Source of the DNA: Pantoea sp. A4
Lineage (GTDB): Bacteria > Pseudomonadota > Gammaproteobacteria > Enterobacterales > Enterobacteriaceae
Assembly: GCF_000295955.2 (NCBI RefSeq)
Contig: NZ_ALXE01000024.1
Coordinates: forward strand, 22,429 to 86,428
Direction: 5' to 3'
Length of the DNA: 64,000 nt
How positions within the stretch are numbered: the first letter of the stretch is position 1; the number at the start of each line of letters is the position of its first letter. A model generated the notes under the pieces. It ran no database searches. It worked only from the letters and a program-made list of their open reading frames with translations, and was not told the origin of the DNA. Both the position numbers and the translations under genes were made by a program. Below are positions 1 to 10,324 of this stretch, in pieces.

Positions 1-2532
1 CAAGGCCGCTTACCTGCCAGATATCATGCGTCGGTAATCCCGGGTCAGGAGTGGCGGGCATTAGGGATGATCGGAATCTCGCCGCCGACAAGAGTACCGG
101 CGTACTCTGCCACTTTTATTCGGGCGGCATCACAGGGTTTTGTCTTTGCGGATAATCGGCAGGGCAAAGCATTACTTGGCTGGCTACTTCGGGACAGATG
201 CGGCACCAGCACTGAGGTGCCGTTACCTGCCCCGGACTGGGCGATGCAATACGCAACGCGTGAACACATCTGCACACTTTATCCGGGGAAAACCGCAAAA
301 ATACTGACTGCGCGCGGCATTACTCACAGTGAGGCAGAAGGTGAAGCCTATGCGGCGGTGATTACCAGCAGCGCCACCCGGCATCCTGAGGCGAACCTTT
401 TGCAACTGCGCCTGCGCGGAGCAAGCGTCAATCAATACGCTCGAGCCAGTAGCGAGCTGGCCATAATGGATCTTGCTGGCCGTGGCGGCATGATGAGCCG
501 TGAGCAGGTTGATGCCTGGCTACATAAATTTCACTTCCCCGCCAAAGACAAAATTGTGATGGAAGCGGCGTTACTTTCCTCACTTGCTGCAGCGGGCAAT
601 CCGCCCGACTGGGCAAAGCACCACCTCACCTGCTGGAAAAAAGTCACTGAGTCACTATCCGCCGGATTAACGGATCGCAGCGCGCGTATTGTGCTTAAGG
701 ATGTGTTACTACAACAAGGTATCGTCAGGACAGTCGGTGAATCGATTGATTTTATGGCGGGATTGTCGCGTATTCCGGGTAATCAACTGGAAAAAATGAT
801 GGCCGATACTCTGCTGGATATTCATCGCCAGCTTCCCGAATGGTCAGCAAAATACATGCCCCCGGACGCACTGTATCTTTTCTTCGGCAATCGTATTCCC
901 GCTTCGATGAAAACGGTGCATATCAATCTTTCCTCTATGCCTGTCGGCTCGTCATTCCATCTACCCGCCAATATGCCCGAGCTGGAGCGGCTACACATTG
1001 AGGTCATGATGCCTGTGTCTGGGCGTGACTACTGGGTGGATTTGCCGGAAAACATGCCGCTGCTTAAGGATCTGAAGCTTACGCGTATCTCGCTTACTGA
1101 ACCTACTGTGGCACTCAATAATCAACCTAAACTCACTTCAATTTTTATACGCGATGTTCATCATCTGGAGCAGCTACGACTTGAGGGGGATATGAGTGCG
1201 CTTTATCGCATCGAAGTCGGGTTCTCTCCACAGCTACGTCAGGTGGAGCTGGCGACCGAATTCCCCACGCTGCACACGCTATCATTATGCCGTAGCCAAC
1301 AGTTGCAGCGAGTTAGCACTTCACATCCCCTGAATGCCCTGCTTTGCCTTTACCTTGATGGTAATGCGCTAACCAGCCTGGCGGACTTTAATCAGCAGGC
1401 GATGCCTCGTTTAACCGTGGCATCACTGATCAGTAATCAGTTACGTTCGCTGGAGGGATTACCCCCAGAGTTACCCCAGCTGGATCAGATTAGGTTAAAT
1501 AACAACCGTTTTCGCAGTGTGACTGATGCAATCTGGCAGTTGCGCCCACAGGCACAGGTCTATTTGGATAACAACCCGCTCTCCCTGCGGGTGATCGATG
1601 AGGCAAGACAGGTGGCTTTAGCGCCGGGCTATCGTGGCCCGGTGATATTCTTTTCTATGGCTGAAACCAGTACCCGGCTCGCGCGGCCATTGCAAAATGC
1701 CGTCGCTGACTGGTTTCCTCAGCCGCTCGCGGCAGCCCGGATGCAAACCTGGAGTGGTTTTGCTGAACAGGAGTCGGCGCGCGAGTTCTCGCAGTTTCTC
1801 GATCGGCTACGCCTGACGGTCAATTACGATAGCGAAATGTTCCGCACAAACGTCAGATCCTGGCTCGACGAGCTGGAACAGAATGCTGCTCTGCGACAGG
1901 AGAGCTTCACCGCCAGCCATTGCGCGACCGACAGCTGTGAAGACCGCGTCTCGCTGGCTTACAACGAAATGAAAAAATTGCGTACTACGGCAGAAGTGAA
2001 CAGTGGGCGCTATGATCGTGACCCCAAAGGATTCAGTGATAAATTGCGCGGCATCTACCGCCTTGAGTTACTGGATGGTATCGCCCGCGAGCATGTTTCT
2101 CGCCTGCGCGCGGTCGATCCGATCGAAGTCTATCTGGCCTATCAGGTAAAACTCCGTACTCAGCTCAAGCTGCCGATTGATACCGAAGATATGCGCTTTT
2201 TTGCTGTCTCTCATGTCACTCAGGCCGATATCAACAAAGCGTTACAAAGCGTGCTGACTGAAGAGGCGAAGGGATTTACCGCCTGGCTGGCGGGTAATCC
2301 GGCAATGCAGAACCTGCTGCAACGGCGCTATCCTGACGCATTCAGGCAGGCACAAGAGGCGGTTGAAGATGTGGTTGCCGATCCGGATGTTTACACAGCG
2401 CGAATCAATGCGTTGTTACGTAAAGACCACCTGGAGAATGATGCTGACGCGATGCGTGAAGCGGGGATTCAGCTGATGAAACAGCTAAACCTCGAACATT
2501 TTGGCCCGTTAGTACGCCAGTTTTTAAACTGA
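1..2532 (+). CDS. LRR protein with NEL-type E3 ubiquitin ligase domain (IpaH/SspH/SlrP-like effector), 5' end outside window
   Basis: The frame is open to base 1 without a stop, so the ATG at 67 is probably internal and the true start is upstream. Numbering from that Met (821 residues), residues about 285-510 show leucine-rich repeats of the LxxLxLxxNxLxxLP kind, and residues about 525-821 match the NEL (novel E3 ligase) domain. The catalytic CxD motif is visible as D-S-C-E-D-R-V with Cys624, followed by the conserved Y-N-E-M. Residues 1-280 are not recognised. Known NEL proteins are type III secreted effectors that ubiquitinate host proteins. No secretion signal can be judged because the N-terminus is missing, and no secretion genes are in view. 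It lies directly before the core gene bsmA, which points to insertion of an accessory gene at the edge of a conserved block. Confidence 0.85.
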   Translation, partial: QGRLPARYHASVIPGQEWRALGMIGISPPTRVPAYSATFIRAASQGFVFADNRQGKALLGWLLRDRCGTSTEVPLPAPDWAMQYATREHICTLYPGKTAKILTARGITHSEAEGEAYAAVITSSATRHPEANLLQLRLRGASVNQYARASSELAIMDLAGRGGMMSREQVDAWLHKFHFPAKDKIVMEAALLSSLAAAGNPPDWAKHHLTCWKKVTESLSAGLTDRSARIVLKDVLLQQGIVRTVGESIDFMAGLSRIPGNQLEKMMADTLLDIHRQLPEWSAKYMPPDALYLFFGNRIPASMKTVHINLSSMPVGSSFHLPANMPELERLHIEVMMPVSGRDYWVDLPENMPLLKDLKLTRISLTEPTVALNNQPKLTSIFIRDVHHLEQLRLEGDMSALYRIEVGFSPQLRQVELATEFPTLHTLSLCRSQQLQRVSTSHPLNALLCLYLDGNALTSLADFNQQAMPRLTVASLISNQLRSLEGLPPELPQLDQIRLNNNRFRSVTDAIWQLRPQAQVYLDNNPLSLRVIDEARQVALAPGYRGPVIFFSMAETSTRLARPLQNAVADWFPQPLAAARMQTWSGFAEQESAREFSQFLDRLRLTVNYDSEMFRTNVRSWLDELEQNAALRQESFTASHCATDSCEDRVSLAYNEMKKLRTTAEVNSGRYDRDPKGFSDKLRGIYRLELLDGIAREHVSRLRAVDPIEVYLAYQVKLRTQLKLPIDTEDMRFFAVSHVTQADINKALQSVLTEEAKGFTAWLAGNPAMQNLLQRRYPDAFRQAQEAVEDVVADPDVYTARINALLRKDHLENDADAMREAGIQLMKQLNLEHFGPLVRQFLN

Positions 2533-2568
2533 TGGTGCCAGAGGTATCCGCGGTTGGGATACCTTTAT

Positions 2569-2877
2569 TCAATGTGCTGGGCCAAAGAGAATCGCGCTGG
2601 CGTACCAGCGGCCAGGCCTGATGGTCTCATCCACCAGCAGAATCTGGTAGTAGGTCGCGCCAGCCTGATTGGCGCGCGCTGCCACGGCCCGTTGGGCATC
2701 ATCCGGTGAGCCGATCACACTTACGCTTATCTCTCCCAGCCGGGTTAAGCCATAGCTCTGCGCCCGATTGATCTCCTGCGCCTGTGCGCCAGGTGCTGGT
2801 GGTGCCTCTGGCTTCGGGTTGATCAACGAACAGCCACTGATTAAAAGCACGGCTGTGAGTAACAGACGCAGGCGCAT
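2569..2877 (-). CDS. bsmA: Lipoprotein BsmA (YjfO), biofilm peroxide resistance
   Basis: 102-residue small lipoprotein. A signal sequence ends in the lipobox L-I-S-G-C (Cys15 predicted to be lipidated), followed by a proline-rich linker and a DUF1471-type (YdgH/BhsA/McbA-like) fold with the segment I-S-V-S-V-I-G-S. The start at 2877 was chosen because it gives the lipoprotein signal and has CAGGAA upstream; a longer frame to 3012 would overlap the divergent yjfP start region. In E. coli the protein is linked to peroxide tolerance and motility in biofilms. It is divergent from yjfP, as in E. coli, with about 100 bp between the two starts. Confidence 0.85.
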   Translation of the reverse strand: MRLRLLLTAVLLISGCSLINPKPEAPPAPGAQAQEINRAQSYGLTRLGEISVSVIGSPDDAQRAVAARANQAGATYYQILLVDETIRPGRWYASAILFGPAH

Positions 2878-2977
2878 ACCGGTTCCTGAAGAAATTTCAC
2901 CTGTCTGAAGTGTGAACGATTTCGCCATTTCCTGCCAGCGACTTACACTGGGCGCTGACCATGATGCAGGAGGAAAC

Positions 2978-3727
2978 ATGATAGAACTTACAACGGAAAC
3001 GCTGGCTGGCATTGAGTGCCTGCACGCCGCGCCTGCGGGCTCTCAGCAGCAACCTTTGCCAACGGTGCTGTTCTGGCATGGTTTCACCTCTTCAAAAGAG
3101 GTCTATGCCTATTTTGCGGTGGCGCTGGCGCAGGCGGGATTTCGTGCCGTGATACCGGACTCCGCCATGCATGGTGCCCGCTACGACGGGGACAGCGAAA
3201 TGCGCATGGCCCATTTTTGGCAGATCCTGAAAAGCAATATTGACGAAGTCCCGGCGCTTGAGGCTGCACTTCGCGCCCACAACTGGGTTGATAACCAACG
3301 CTTTGCGGTTGCTGGGGCCTCGCAAGGTGGGATGACGGCTCTCGGTGCCATGGCGCGTTATCCGCATCTGCACAGCATCGCCTGCCTGATGGGATCGGGC
3401 TATTTTATGCAGCTCAGCCACCGCCTGTTTCCCCCTCTGGAGGCAAAGACACCGGAGCAGCAGCAGGTTTTTGCGGCAACCATGGCACCGCTGGCGGAGT
3501 ACGACCCTTGCCAGCAGCTGGAAAAACTGAGCCAGCGACCGTTGTTTTTATGGCACGGCGAGGCCGACGAAGTGGTGCCGTTTGTTGAAACGCAACGCTT
3601 AGATCAGGCACTGCGTGAGCGGCAGTGGGATGCCCAGCTCACTTCGCTGTCAGAGCCGCATATTGGCCATAAAATCACCCCGGCAGCCCTGACTGCGCTA
3701 GTCAGCTTTTTTAAGCACCATCTTTAA
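2978..3727 (+). CDS. yjfP: Esterase/hydrolase YjfP
   Basis: 249-residue alpha/beta hydrolase close to E. coli YjfP along its length. The oxyanion segment is F-W-H-G-F-T-S-S, the nucleophile elbow is G-A-S-Q-G-G with Ser115, the likely acid is Asp in W-H-G-E-A-D-E-V-V-P, and the His is in the late S-E-P-H-I-G-H-K-I segment. The start at 2978 is preceded by AGGAGGA at a good distance; an in-frame ATG at 2912 would add 22 residues not found in the family. The E. coli enzyme shows carboxylesterase activity on short acyl esters; its physiological substrate is unclear. Soluble, no signal peptide. Confidence 0.88.
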   Translation: MIELTTETLAGIECLHAAPAGSQQQPLPTVLFWHGFTSSKEVYAYFAVALAQAGFRAVIPDSAMHGARYDGDSEMRMAHFWQILKSNIDEVPALEAALRAHNWVDNQRFAVAGASQGGMTALGAMARYPHLHSIACLMGSGYFMQLSHRLFPPLEAKTPEQQQVFAATMAPLAEYDPCQQLEKLSQRPLFLWHGEADEVVPFVETQRLDQALRERQWDAQLTSLSEPHIGHKITPAALTALVSFFKHHL

Positions 3728-3869
3728 GTCGCGCAATAGCACGAAAACGCCTGGCAACAGGCGATTGCAGGCAGATTTGATGAATTGTTCGCTTGAGTTT
3801 CCCCTGGCAGATCAGTATGATTACGCGTCAATTTTCAGCCGCATTCTCAGGTTGTGTAGATTACACAGC

Positions 3870-4340
<471 letters not shown>

Positions 4341-4346
4341 TCGCGC

Positions 4347-4896
<550 letters not shown>

Positions 4897-4935
4897 TCGG
4901 CAACTGTCCATTAACGACTTTAAGAGGATAAGGTA

Positions 4936-5385
4936 ATGCAAGTTATTCTGCTTGATAAAGTAGCAAACCTGGGCAGCCTGGGTGACCAGGTTAACGTTAA
5001 AGCGGGCTACGCTCGTAACTTCCTGGTACCACAGGGCAAAGCTGTTCCTGCTACCAAGAAAAACGTTGAGTTCTTCGAAACTCGCCGCGCTGAACTGGAA
5101 GCTAAACTGGCTGACGTTCTGGCAGCTGCCGACGCTCGCGCTGAGAAAATCAGTGCACTGGGCACCGTTACTATCGCGTCTAAATCAGGCGACGCTGGTA
5201 AGTTGTTCGGTTCCATCGGTACTCGCGACATCGCTGATGCAATTACTGCAGCAGGCGCTGACGTGGCTAAGAGCGAAGTTCGTTTACCGAACGGCGTTCT
5301 GCGCACCACTGGTGAGCACGAAGTGAACATCCAGGTTCATAGCGAAGTCTTCGCTAAACTGGTTGTGAGCGTAGTTGCTGAGTAA
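4936..5385 (+). CDS. rplI: 50S ribosomal protein L9
   Basis: 149-residue L9: N-terminal RNA-binding domain ([13 protein letters not shown]), long connecting helix around residues 40-75, and C-terminal globular domain. It binds 23S rRNA and extends from the L1 side of the ribosome. Last gene of the operon, preceded by AAGAGGATAAGG and followed within 20 bases by a strong intrinsic terminator. Confidence 0.98.
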   Translation: MQVILLDKVANLGSLGDQVNVKAGYARNFLVPQGKAVPATKKNVEFFETRRAELEAKLADVLAAADARAEKISALGTVTIASKSGDAGKLFGSIGTRDIADAITAAGADVAKSEVRLPNGVLRTTGEHEVNIQVHSEVFAKLVVSVVAE

Positions 5386-5404
5386 TTTTACTCAGTGATG
5401 CGAA

Positions 5405-5430
5405 AACGCCGGCCTTGTGCCGGCGTTTTT
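5405..5430 (+). terminator. Terminator of the rpsF operon, likely bidirectional with oapA
   Basis: Nine-base-pair GC-rich stem (AACGCCGGC / GCCGGCGTT, loop 5414-5418) followed by a T run. The A run on the other side gives a T tract on the minus strand, so it can also end the convergent oapA. Confidence 0.9.
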
Positions 5431-5441
5431 GTTTCTGCTAT

Positions 5442-5978
5442 TTACTGCGCGCGGATAAAGCTGCCGTCATTCTGGCGAGTAAACAGCACCGGGCCATTGC
5501 TGCCATCCACGGTTAATCCTGTCACCTGCCCCTGATTATTCAGGCGAATCTTCACTTGCTGTCCAGTCTGTAGGGCGCTCAGTGGATGATCGCTGCCTTC
5601 CACATTCGCCATCGCAAACACATCACCCACCGGTAAATTGTTATCCCGGAACAGTTGCGCCAGCGTCTGTCCTGCGGCAATGGTATAGCTGCGCCAGCTT
5701 CCCTGTGAGTCCACCTGCGGTTTGCTATTACTGCTGTTATTGTAAATATCTGCCTGCATCGGCACTTCTTTGCCATTATCTGACGTGACTGGCGTTGTCA
5801 CAGGAAACTGCTGAGGAGAGCCACTCGGCCAGAGAAAGGCGAGCAGAATGACCACCAGGGCGATAATAATGCCGCGGCGATGGAAGTACGGTAGGGGGTC
5901 CATCCAACGGATGCCGTCGGTAAAATGCCAGAAGCGATAAAACCACTCCGCAAAGCGAGATGGTGAACGAGTTGCCAT
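5442..5978 (-). CDS. oapA: Cell division / envelope protein OapA (YtfB)
   Basis: 178-residue inner membrane protein with a cytoplasmic N-terminus (M-D-P-L-P-Y-F-H-R-R-G motif as in YtfB), one transmembrane helix at about residues 35-50, a polar periplasmic linker, and a C-terminal LysM-like OapA domain that ends V-L-F-T-R-Q-N-D-G-S-F-I-R. E. coli YtfB binds glycans and localises to the septum. The start at 5978 follows GAGGAGGT; a longer frame to 6095 adds an Arg-rich stretch not typical of the family. The linker is shorter than in E. coli (212 residues). Confidence 0.85.
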   Translation of the reverse strand: MATRSPSRFAEWFYRFWHFTDGIRWMDPLPYFHRRGIIIALVVILLAFLWPSGSPQQFPVTTPVTSDNGKEVPMQADIYNNSSNSKPQVDSQGSWRSYTIAAGQTLAQLFRDNNLPVGDVFAMANVEGSDHPLSALQTGQQVKIRLNNQGQVTGLTVDGSNGPVLFTRQNDGSFIRAQ

Positions 5979-6308
5979 GTGTACCTCCTCTTCACCGGTC
6001 TCTGGTCTGCTGCGGCTGACGGGCCACAGACGAGGGAGCCGGGGTAAAGTGCGCGCAGTGCGCGTCCTGCGGCGGCGTGGGGCGATTTGGCCCATGAGTT
6101 CTCTCTTGTTACAGTTGCGGCAAGGTTAACCTTGTCCTTTTATTAGTATGGGCAATGCTGGCGGGAACTCCCCGTCAGCATTGAGAAATTTGACTTGTGT
6201 ATTGTTTCTCTTTCAGCGGAAAAAGTCATCCAGGCAGCGCGGGATTTTACGCCAGCGGCCTGCACCTGCTATGCTGCCGGTTCAAATTTTTGTGATAAAG
6301 GAACGAAG

Positions 6309-6929
6309 ATGACTACCCCTTCTTTTGACAGCGTCGAAGCACAGGCAAGTTACGGTATTGGTTTACAGGTTGGCCAGCAGCTGCTGGAGTCTGGTTTGCA
6401 GGGTCTGCAGCCAGAAGCACTGCTCGCTGGTCTGCGCGATGCGCTGGAAGGGAACTCACCGGCAGTACCGGTAGATGTAGTACACCGCGCTCTGCGTGAA
6501 GTTCATGAGCGTGCGGAAGGCGTGCGTCGTGAGCGCACCGAAGCCATGGCAGCAGAAGGCCAGAAGTTCCTGGCGGAAAACGCCCAACGTGAAGGTGTTA
6601 ACAGCACCGAATCTGGTCTGCAGTTCAGCGTGATCACCCAGGGTGAAGGTGCAATTCCAGCACGCCAGGATCGCGTACGTGTTCACTACACCGGCAAACT
6701 GATCGACGGTACTGTGTTTGATAGCTCAGTAGCGCGTGGCGAACCGGCTGAATTCCCGGTAAGTGGCGTGATCCCAGGCTGGATCGAAGCGCTGACGCTG
6801 ATGCCAGTGGGTTCTAAATGGGAACTGGTTATCCCACAGAACCTGGCTTACGGCGAGCGTGGTGCGGGTGCTTCAATCCCACCATTCAGCACCCTGGTGT
6901 TTGAAGTGGAGCTGCTGGAAATTCTGTAA
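6309..6929 (+). CDS. fklB: FKBP-type peptidyl-prolyl cis-trans isomerase FklB
   Basis: 206 residues, same length as E. coli FkpB22 (FklB). Residues 1-110 form the helical dimerisation domain; residues about 115-206 form the FKBP domain with [17 protein letters not shown] and [13 protein letters not shown]. The start at 6309 (M-T-T-P) follows AAAGGAACG; the frame is open for 38 more codons upstream but those are not conserved. Isomerises prolyl bonds during folding. Monocistronic, with its own terminator. Confidence 0.93.
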   Translation: MTTPSFDSVEAQASYGIGLQVGQQLLESGLQGLQPEALLAGLRDALEGNSPAVPVDVVHRALREVHERAEGVRRERTEAMAAEGQKFLAENAQREGVNSTESGLQFSVITQGEGAIPARQDRVRVHYTGKLIDGTVFDSSVARGEPAEFPVSGVIPGWIEALTLMPVGSKWELVIPQNLAYGERGAGASIPPFSTLVFEVELLEIL

Positions 6930-6949
6930 TTTCCCTGCACGCCAACAGA

Positions 6950-6984
6950 GCCTGAGTCGGGTTGAACCCGGCTCAGGCTTTTTT
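6950..6984 (+). terminator. fklB terminator
   Basis: Stem GCCTGAGTCGGG / CCCGGCTCAGGC with a TTGAA loop (one G-T pair) and a T6 tract. A textbook intrinsic terminator 20 bases after the fklB stop. Confidence 0.9.
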
Positions 6985-7137
6985 GTTTCTGGTGACAAAT
7001 GCAGAACTATGATACTGATATGTCTAAATAATATTCCGGATTTTGCTCGCGAGATCGTTACGGCTGGCCTGGCTGCTAAAATGTAAATGAGACGCGCAGG
7101 GCATCGCGCCCGGAAATTGCAGACAATGAGGTGACTT

Positions 7138-7887
7138 ATGTTAGAAAAAATCTGCCAGCTGGCTCGTGAAGCGGGCGATGCCATCATGCAGGTATATAAC
7201 GCTGAAACGCCGCTGGATATCGATCGCAAATCCGATGACTCACCGGTAACCGCAGCGGATATCGCCGCACACAAAATCATTATTGGTGGCCTGGCACAGT
7301 TGGACGCCGCCACGCCCGTGCTGTCTGAAGAAGATCCTCCCGCCTGGGAAGTGCGCCAGCACTGGCAGCGCTACTGGCTGGTCGACCCGCTGGATGGCAC
7401 CAAAGAGTTTATTAAACGCAACGGTGAATTCACCGTGAATATCGCGCTGATTGAAGCCGGTAAACCGGTGCTGGGCGTGGTATACGCACCGGTATTAGAT
7501 GTGATGTATGCAGCGGCCGACGGCAAGGCGTGGAAAGAAGAGCAGGGCCAGCCGCGCCAGTCGATTCACATTAAAGAAGCCCATCCGCCGCTGGTGGTGG
7601 TAAGCCGTTCACATGCGGCGAAAGACGAAGAGCTGAAAGATTACCTCACCCATCTGGGCGAGCATCAGACCACGGCCATTGGCTCATCACTGAAATTCTG
7701 CCTGGTTGCCGAGGGTAAAGCGCAGCTCTACCCTCGTTTCGGGCCTACCAATATCTGGGATACCGGAGCAGGCCATGCGGTGGCTATCGCTGCTGGCGCG
7801 CACGTCAATGACTGGAAAGGTCATACGCTGGACTACTCGCCGCGCGAATCTTTCCTCAACCCCGGTTTCCGCGTCTCAATCCTCTAA
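7138..7887 (+). CDS. cysQ: 3'(2'),5'-bisphosphate nucleotidase CysQ
   Basis: 249-residue member of the lithium-sensitive inositol monophosphatase superfamily. Metal-binding motifs are visible: E-E in [15 protein letters not shown], and the C-terminal W-D-T-G-A-G-H-A. Hydrolyses PAP to AMP, recycling the by-product of sulfate assimilation. Start follows GAGGTGACTT. It converges on ytfJ with only one base between the stop codons and no hairpin between them. Confidence 0.94.
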   Translation: MLEKICQLAREAGDAIMQVYNAETPLDIDRKSDDSPVTAADIAAHKIIIGGLAQLDAATPVLSEEDPPAWEVRQHWQRYWLVDPLDGTKEFIKRNGEFTVNIALIEAGKPVLGVVYAPVLDVMYAAADGKAWKEEQGQPRQSIHIKEAHPPLVVVSRSHAAKDEELKDYLTHLGEHQTTAIGSSLKFCLVAEGKAQLYPRFGPTNIWDTGAGHAVAIAAGAHVNDWKGHTLDYSPRESFLNPGFRVSIL

Positions 7888-7888
7888 G

Positions 7889-8443
7889 CTACTTGAGTAG
7901 TTCGTGCAGCAGCGTAATCGCCTGCTGCACCTCTTGTTCGCTCAGCGCACCATCTTTTACCCAACGCACTACGCCTTGTTTATCCAATACCACTACGGCT
8001 GAACCTGCGGGTTTGAGCAGCCAGGCTTTTTGCACGTTACCGTTATCATCAATGACAAACTGCGACCACGGATACTGCTGTTTATTACTTTTGATGCTGC
8101 TGGTGACAAACATACCGGTGCCGGGAATGGCGTCGTCAGTGTTGACGATAGTGGTGGTTTGATAGCGGTCACGGGGGAAGTTAGCGCTCTTAATCGCTTC
8201 AATCATGGCGGCATTCATCTCTTTCGCAGACGATCGTCCGGCAATCGGCAGTACCACACGTACCTTCCCTGCCAGTTGAGCGCTATTCCACGGCTGGTAG
8301 CTGAACTTATCTTGCTTTAAGACTAACTCACCTTCGTCTTTAACCCCGACCGCGGGCACACGTTCACCGATTTTCAAGTTATGAGCCAGTGCCAGAGCGG
8401 GAAACAGCAGGGCGATTGTGGCTATCAGAGGGAAAATTCGCAT
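7889..8443 (-). CDS. ytfJ: Periplasmic protein YtfJ, thioredoxin-like fold
   Basis: 184 residues, same length as E. coli YtfJ. A cleavable signal peptide (about residues 1-20, ending A-L-A-L-A) precedes a periplasmic thioredoxin-like domain with no C-x-x-C pair, so a redox role is not supported; function unknown. Conserved segments such as D-R-Y-Q-T-T-T-I-V-N-T-D-D-A-I-P-G are present. Of two in-frame ATGs (8452 and 8443), 8443 was chosen because AAGGA is nine bases upstream of it but touches the other. Confidence 0.88.
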   Translation of the reverse strand: MRIFPLIATIALLFPALALAHNLKIGERVPAVGVKDEGELVLKQDKFSYQPWNSAQLAGKVRVVLPIAGRSSAKEMNAAMIEAIKSANFPRDRYQTTTIVNTDDAIPGTGMFVTSSIKSNKQQYPWSQFVIDDNGNVQKAWLLKPAGSAVVVLDKQGVVRWVKDGALSEQEVQQAITLLHELLK

Positions 8444-8757
8444 CAGATACATTCCTTATGTGGTTCGACCAGTTGTTTCATTTTACTGCAATATCCGACG
8501 AGGATGATGCGCCTGTCGTACAGTAATTGTAGCTTTGCAAGGCAGGACACAAATCCACACAGAGCGAATGTTTATACTGAATAAGCAGAAGGCAATAACA
8601 GAGTCTTCTGTAATAATATGTCAGTTCAGTAAAAAAAGTCGCTTTTAGGAACATAGGTAACGCCTGATGTTCTATAGTGTTCTGACATTTGCGCTTCATG
8701 AGCTCGTACCGAATTTGGCAACGACGAAGCGTTATTGAAAATTTACAGGAGTTAAGT

Positions 8758-8964
8758 ATGAAGATCTTCCAGCGCTACAATCCGCTGCAAATTGCGAAAT
8801 ATGTGAAAACGCTGTTCAAAGGAAGGTTATACATCAAGGATGTTGGCGCATTCGAATTCGACAAAGGCAAAGTGCTGATTCCACGTGTCCGTGACAAACA
8901 GCATCTGAGTGTGATGTCTGAAGTGAATCGCCAGGTACTGCGGCTACAAGCTGAGTACCAGTAA
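8758..8964 (+). CDS. ytfK: DUF1107 family protein YtfK (stringent response modulator)
   Basis: 68 residues, matching E. coli YtfK from [13 protein letters not shown] to the end. In E. coli YtfK binds the catalytic part of SpoT and favours (p)ppGpp build-up under phosphate or fatty acid starvation. The start at 8758 is preceded by CAGGAG. It converges on paeA. Confidence 0.9.
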   Translation: MKIFQRYNPLQIAKYVKTLFKGRLYIKDVGAFEFDKGKVLIPRVRDKQHLSVMSEVNRQVLRLQAEYQ

Positions 8965-8968
8965 GTAC

Positions 8969-8993
8969 AAAAAGGGCGGCTCTCAGGCCGCCC
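8969..8993 (-). terminator. paeA terminator
   Basis: Stem GGGCGGC / GCCGCCC at 8974-8980 and 8987-8993, six-base loop. The U tract is present only on the minus-strand reading (A5 at 8969-8973), so it ends paeA; it may also block ytfK readthrough. Confidence 0.8.
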
Positions 8994-8998
8994 ATAGA

Positions 8999-10324
8999 TT
9001 ATGACTCTTCTGCTGTTTTTTCCACGTGCAGCACTGGCGGATGCTCATCAATCCGCGTAACCAGTAGCTGGTCAATACGGTAGCTATCAATGTCTACCAC
9101 TTCGAATTTATACCCGGCAAACTTCACGAAATCGGTGCGTTTCGGGATTTTACGCAGCATGTACATCATAAAACCGCCAATGGTTTCGTAGTTGCCTGAC
9201 TGCGGGAAATCATCAATATCCAGCACGCGCATCACGTCATCAATGGGCGTACCGCCCTCTACCAACCACGAGTTGGCATCACGCGCGACAATTTGTTCTT
9301 CCATACCCTGGCCAACCAGGTCGCCCATCAGCGTCGTCATCACGTCGTTCAGTGTGATGATACCTACCACCAGGGCGTATTCATTCATGATGACCGCGAA
9401 GTCTTCCCCGGCGGTTTTAAAACTCTCCAGGGCTTCAGACAAGGTCAGCGTGTCTGGCACAATCAGCGCAGAACGCAGTTGAACCCCACTGTGTAAGGTC
9501 ATGCTCTGGTTACCCAACACGCGCAGCAGCAGCTCTTTGGAATCGACATATCCCACAATGTGGTCAATATCGCCATCACACACGAGGAACTTGGAGTGTG
9601 GACGTTCGGCAATTTTGGCTTTCAGGCTGCTTTCGTCTTCACGCAGATCGAACCACACAATGTTCTCACGCGAGGTCATAGAAGAGGGAACGGTACGGGA
9701 TTCCAGCTCAAATACGTTTTCAATCAGCTCGTGTTCCTGCTTACGCAGTACGCCAGCCAGCGCACCCGCCTCTACTACCGCATAGATATCATCAGAAGTG
9801 ATGTCGTCTTTGCGCACCATCGGCAGTTTAAAGATGCGGAAGAAGACGTTTGCCAGGCCGTTAAACAGCCACACCAGCGGACGCATGATCAGCAAGCAGA
9901 AGCGCATGGGGTTGATGATGCGCAGTGCTACCGCCTCTGGTGCAATCATGCCGACGCGTTTTGGTGTCAGATCGGCGAACAAGATAAACAGGCTGGTGAC
10001 GATGGTAAATGAACAGATAAAGCTCAGCTGCTCTGCCAGTTCTGGGTTGGCGATTTTGCTAAACAGGCTGTAGAACACCGGAGAGAAGGCGGCATCGCCG
10101 ACGATACCACCAAGAATGGCGACCGCATTCAGGCCGATTTGTACCACGGTAAAGAACATGCCGGGTTGTTCCTGCATCTTCAGTACGCGCTGTGCGTTGA
10201 TGTTGCCTTCGTCGGCCAGCAGTTTGAGTTTGATTTTACGGGCAGCGGCCAGCGATATCTCAGAAAGGGAGAAAAAGGAGCTGATAACAATCAGCAAGAT
10301 AATGACAAGTAAGCTATTAATCAT
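8999..10324 (-). CDS. paeA: Polyamine export protein PaeA (YtfL), CNNM/CorC family
   Basis: 441-residue membrane protein. An N-terminal CNNM transmembrane domain (about residues 1-190; S-S-F-F-S-L-S-E-I-S-L-A-A and F-A-D-L-T-P-K-R-V are the family signatures) is followed by a CBS pair (about 205-335) and a C-terminal CorC/HlyC-type domain (about 345-430). In E. coli/Salmonella PaeA exports cadaverine and putrescine and protects at high pH. In this window the diaminopropane operon dat-ddc makes another polyamine, a possible though unproven substrate. The upstream region is long (over 500 bp). Confidence 0.9.
   Translation of the reverse strand: MINSLLVIILLIVISSFFSLSEISLAAARKIKLKLLADEGNINAQRVLKMQEQPGMFFTVVQIGLNAVAILGGIVGDAAFSPVFYSLFSKIANPELAEQLSFICSFTIVTSLFILFADLTPKRVGMIAPEAVALRIINPMRFCLLIMRPLVWLFNGLANVFFRIFKLPMVRKDDITSDDIYAVVEAGALAGVLRKQEHELIENVFELESRTVPSSMTSRENIVWFDLREDESSLKAKIAERPHSKFLVCDGDIDHIVGYVDSKELLLRVLGNQSMTLHSGVQLRSALIVPDTLTLSEALESFKTAGEDFAVIMNEYALVVGIITLNDVMTTLMGDLVGQGMEEQIVARDANSWLVEGGTPIDDVMRVLDIDDFPQSGNYETIGGFMMYMLRKIPKRTDFVKFAGYKFEVVDIDSYRIDQLLVTRIDEHPPVLHVEKTAEES

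Noticed and set aside
8969..8993. Terminator of ytfK on the plus strand
   Set aside because: No T tract on the plus strand; the T5 is on the minus strand and serves paeA.
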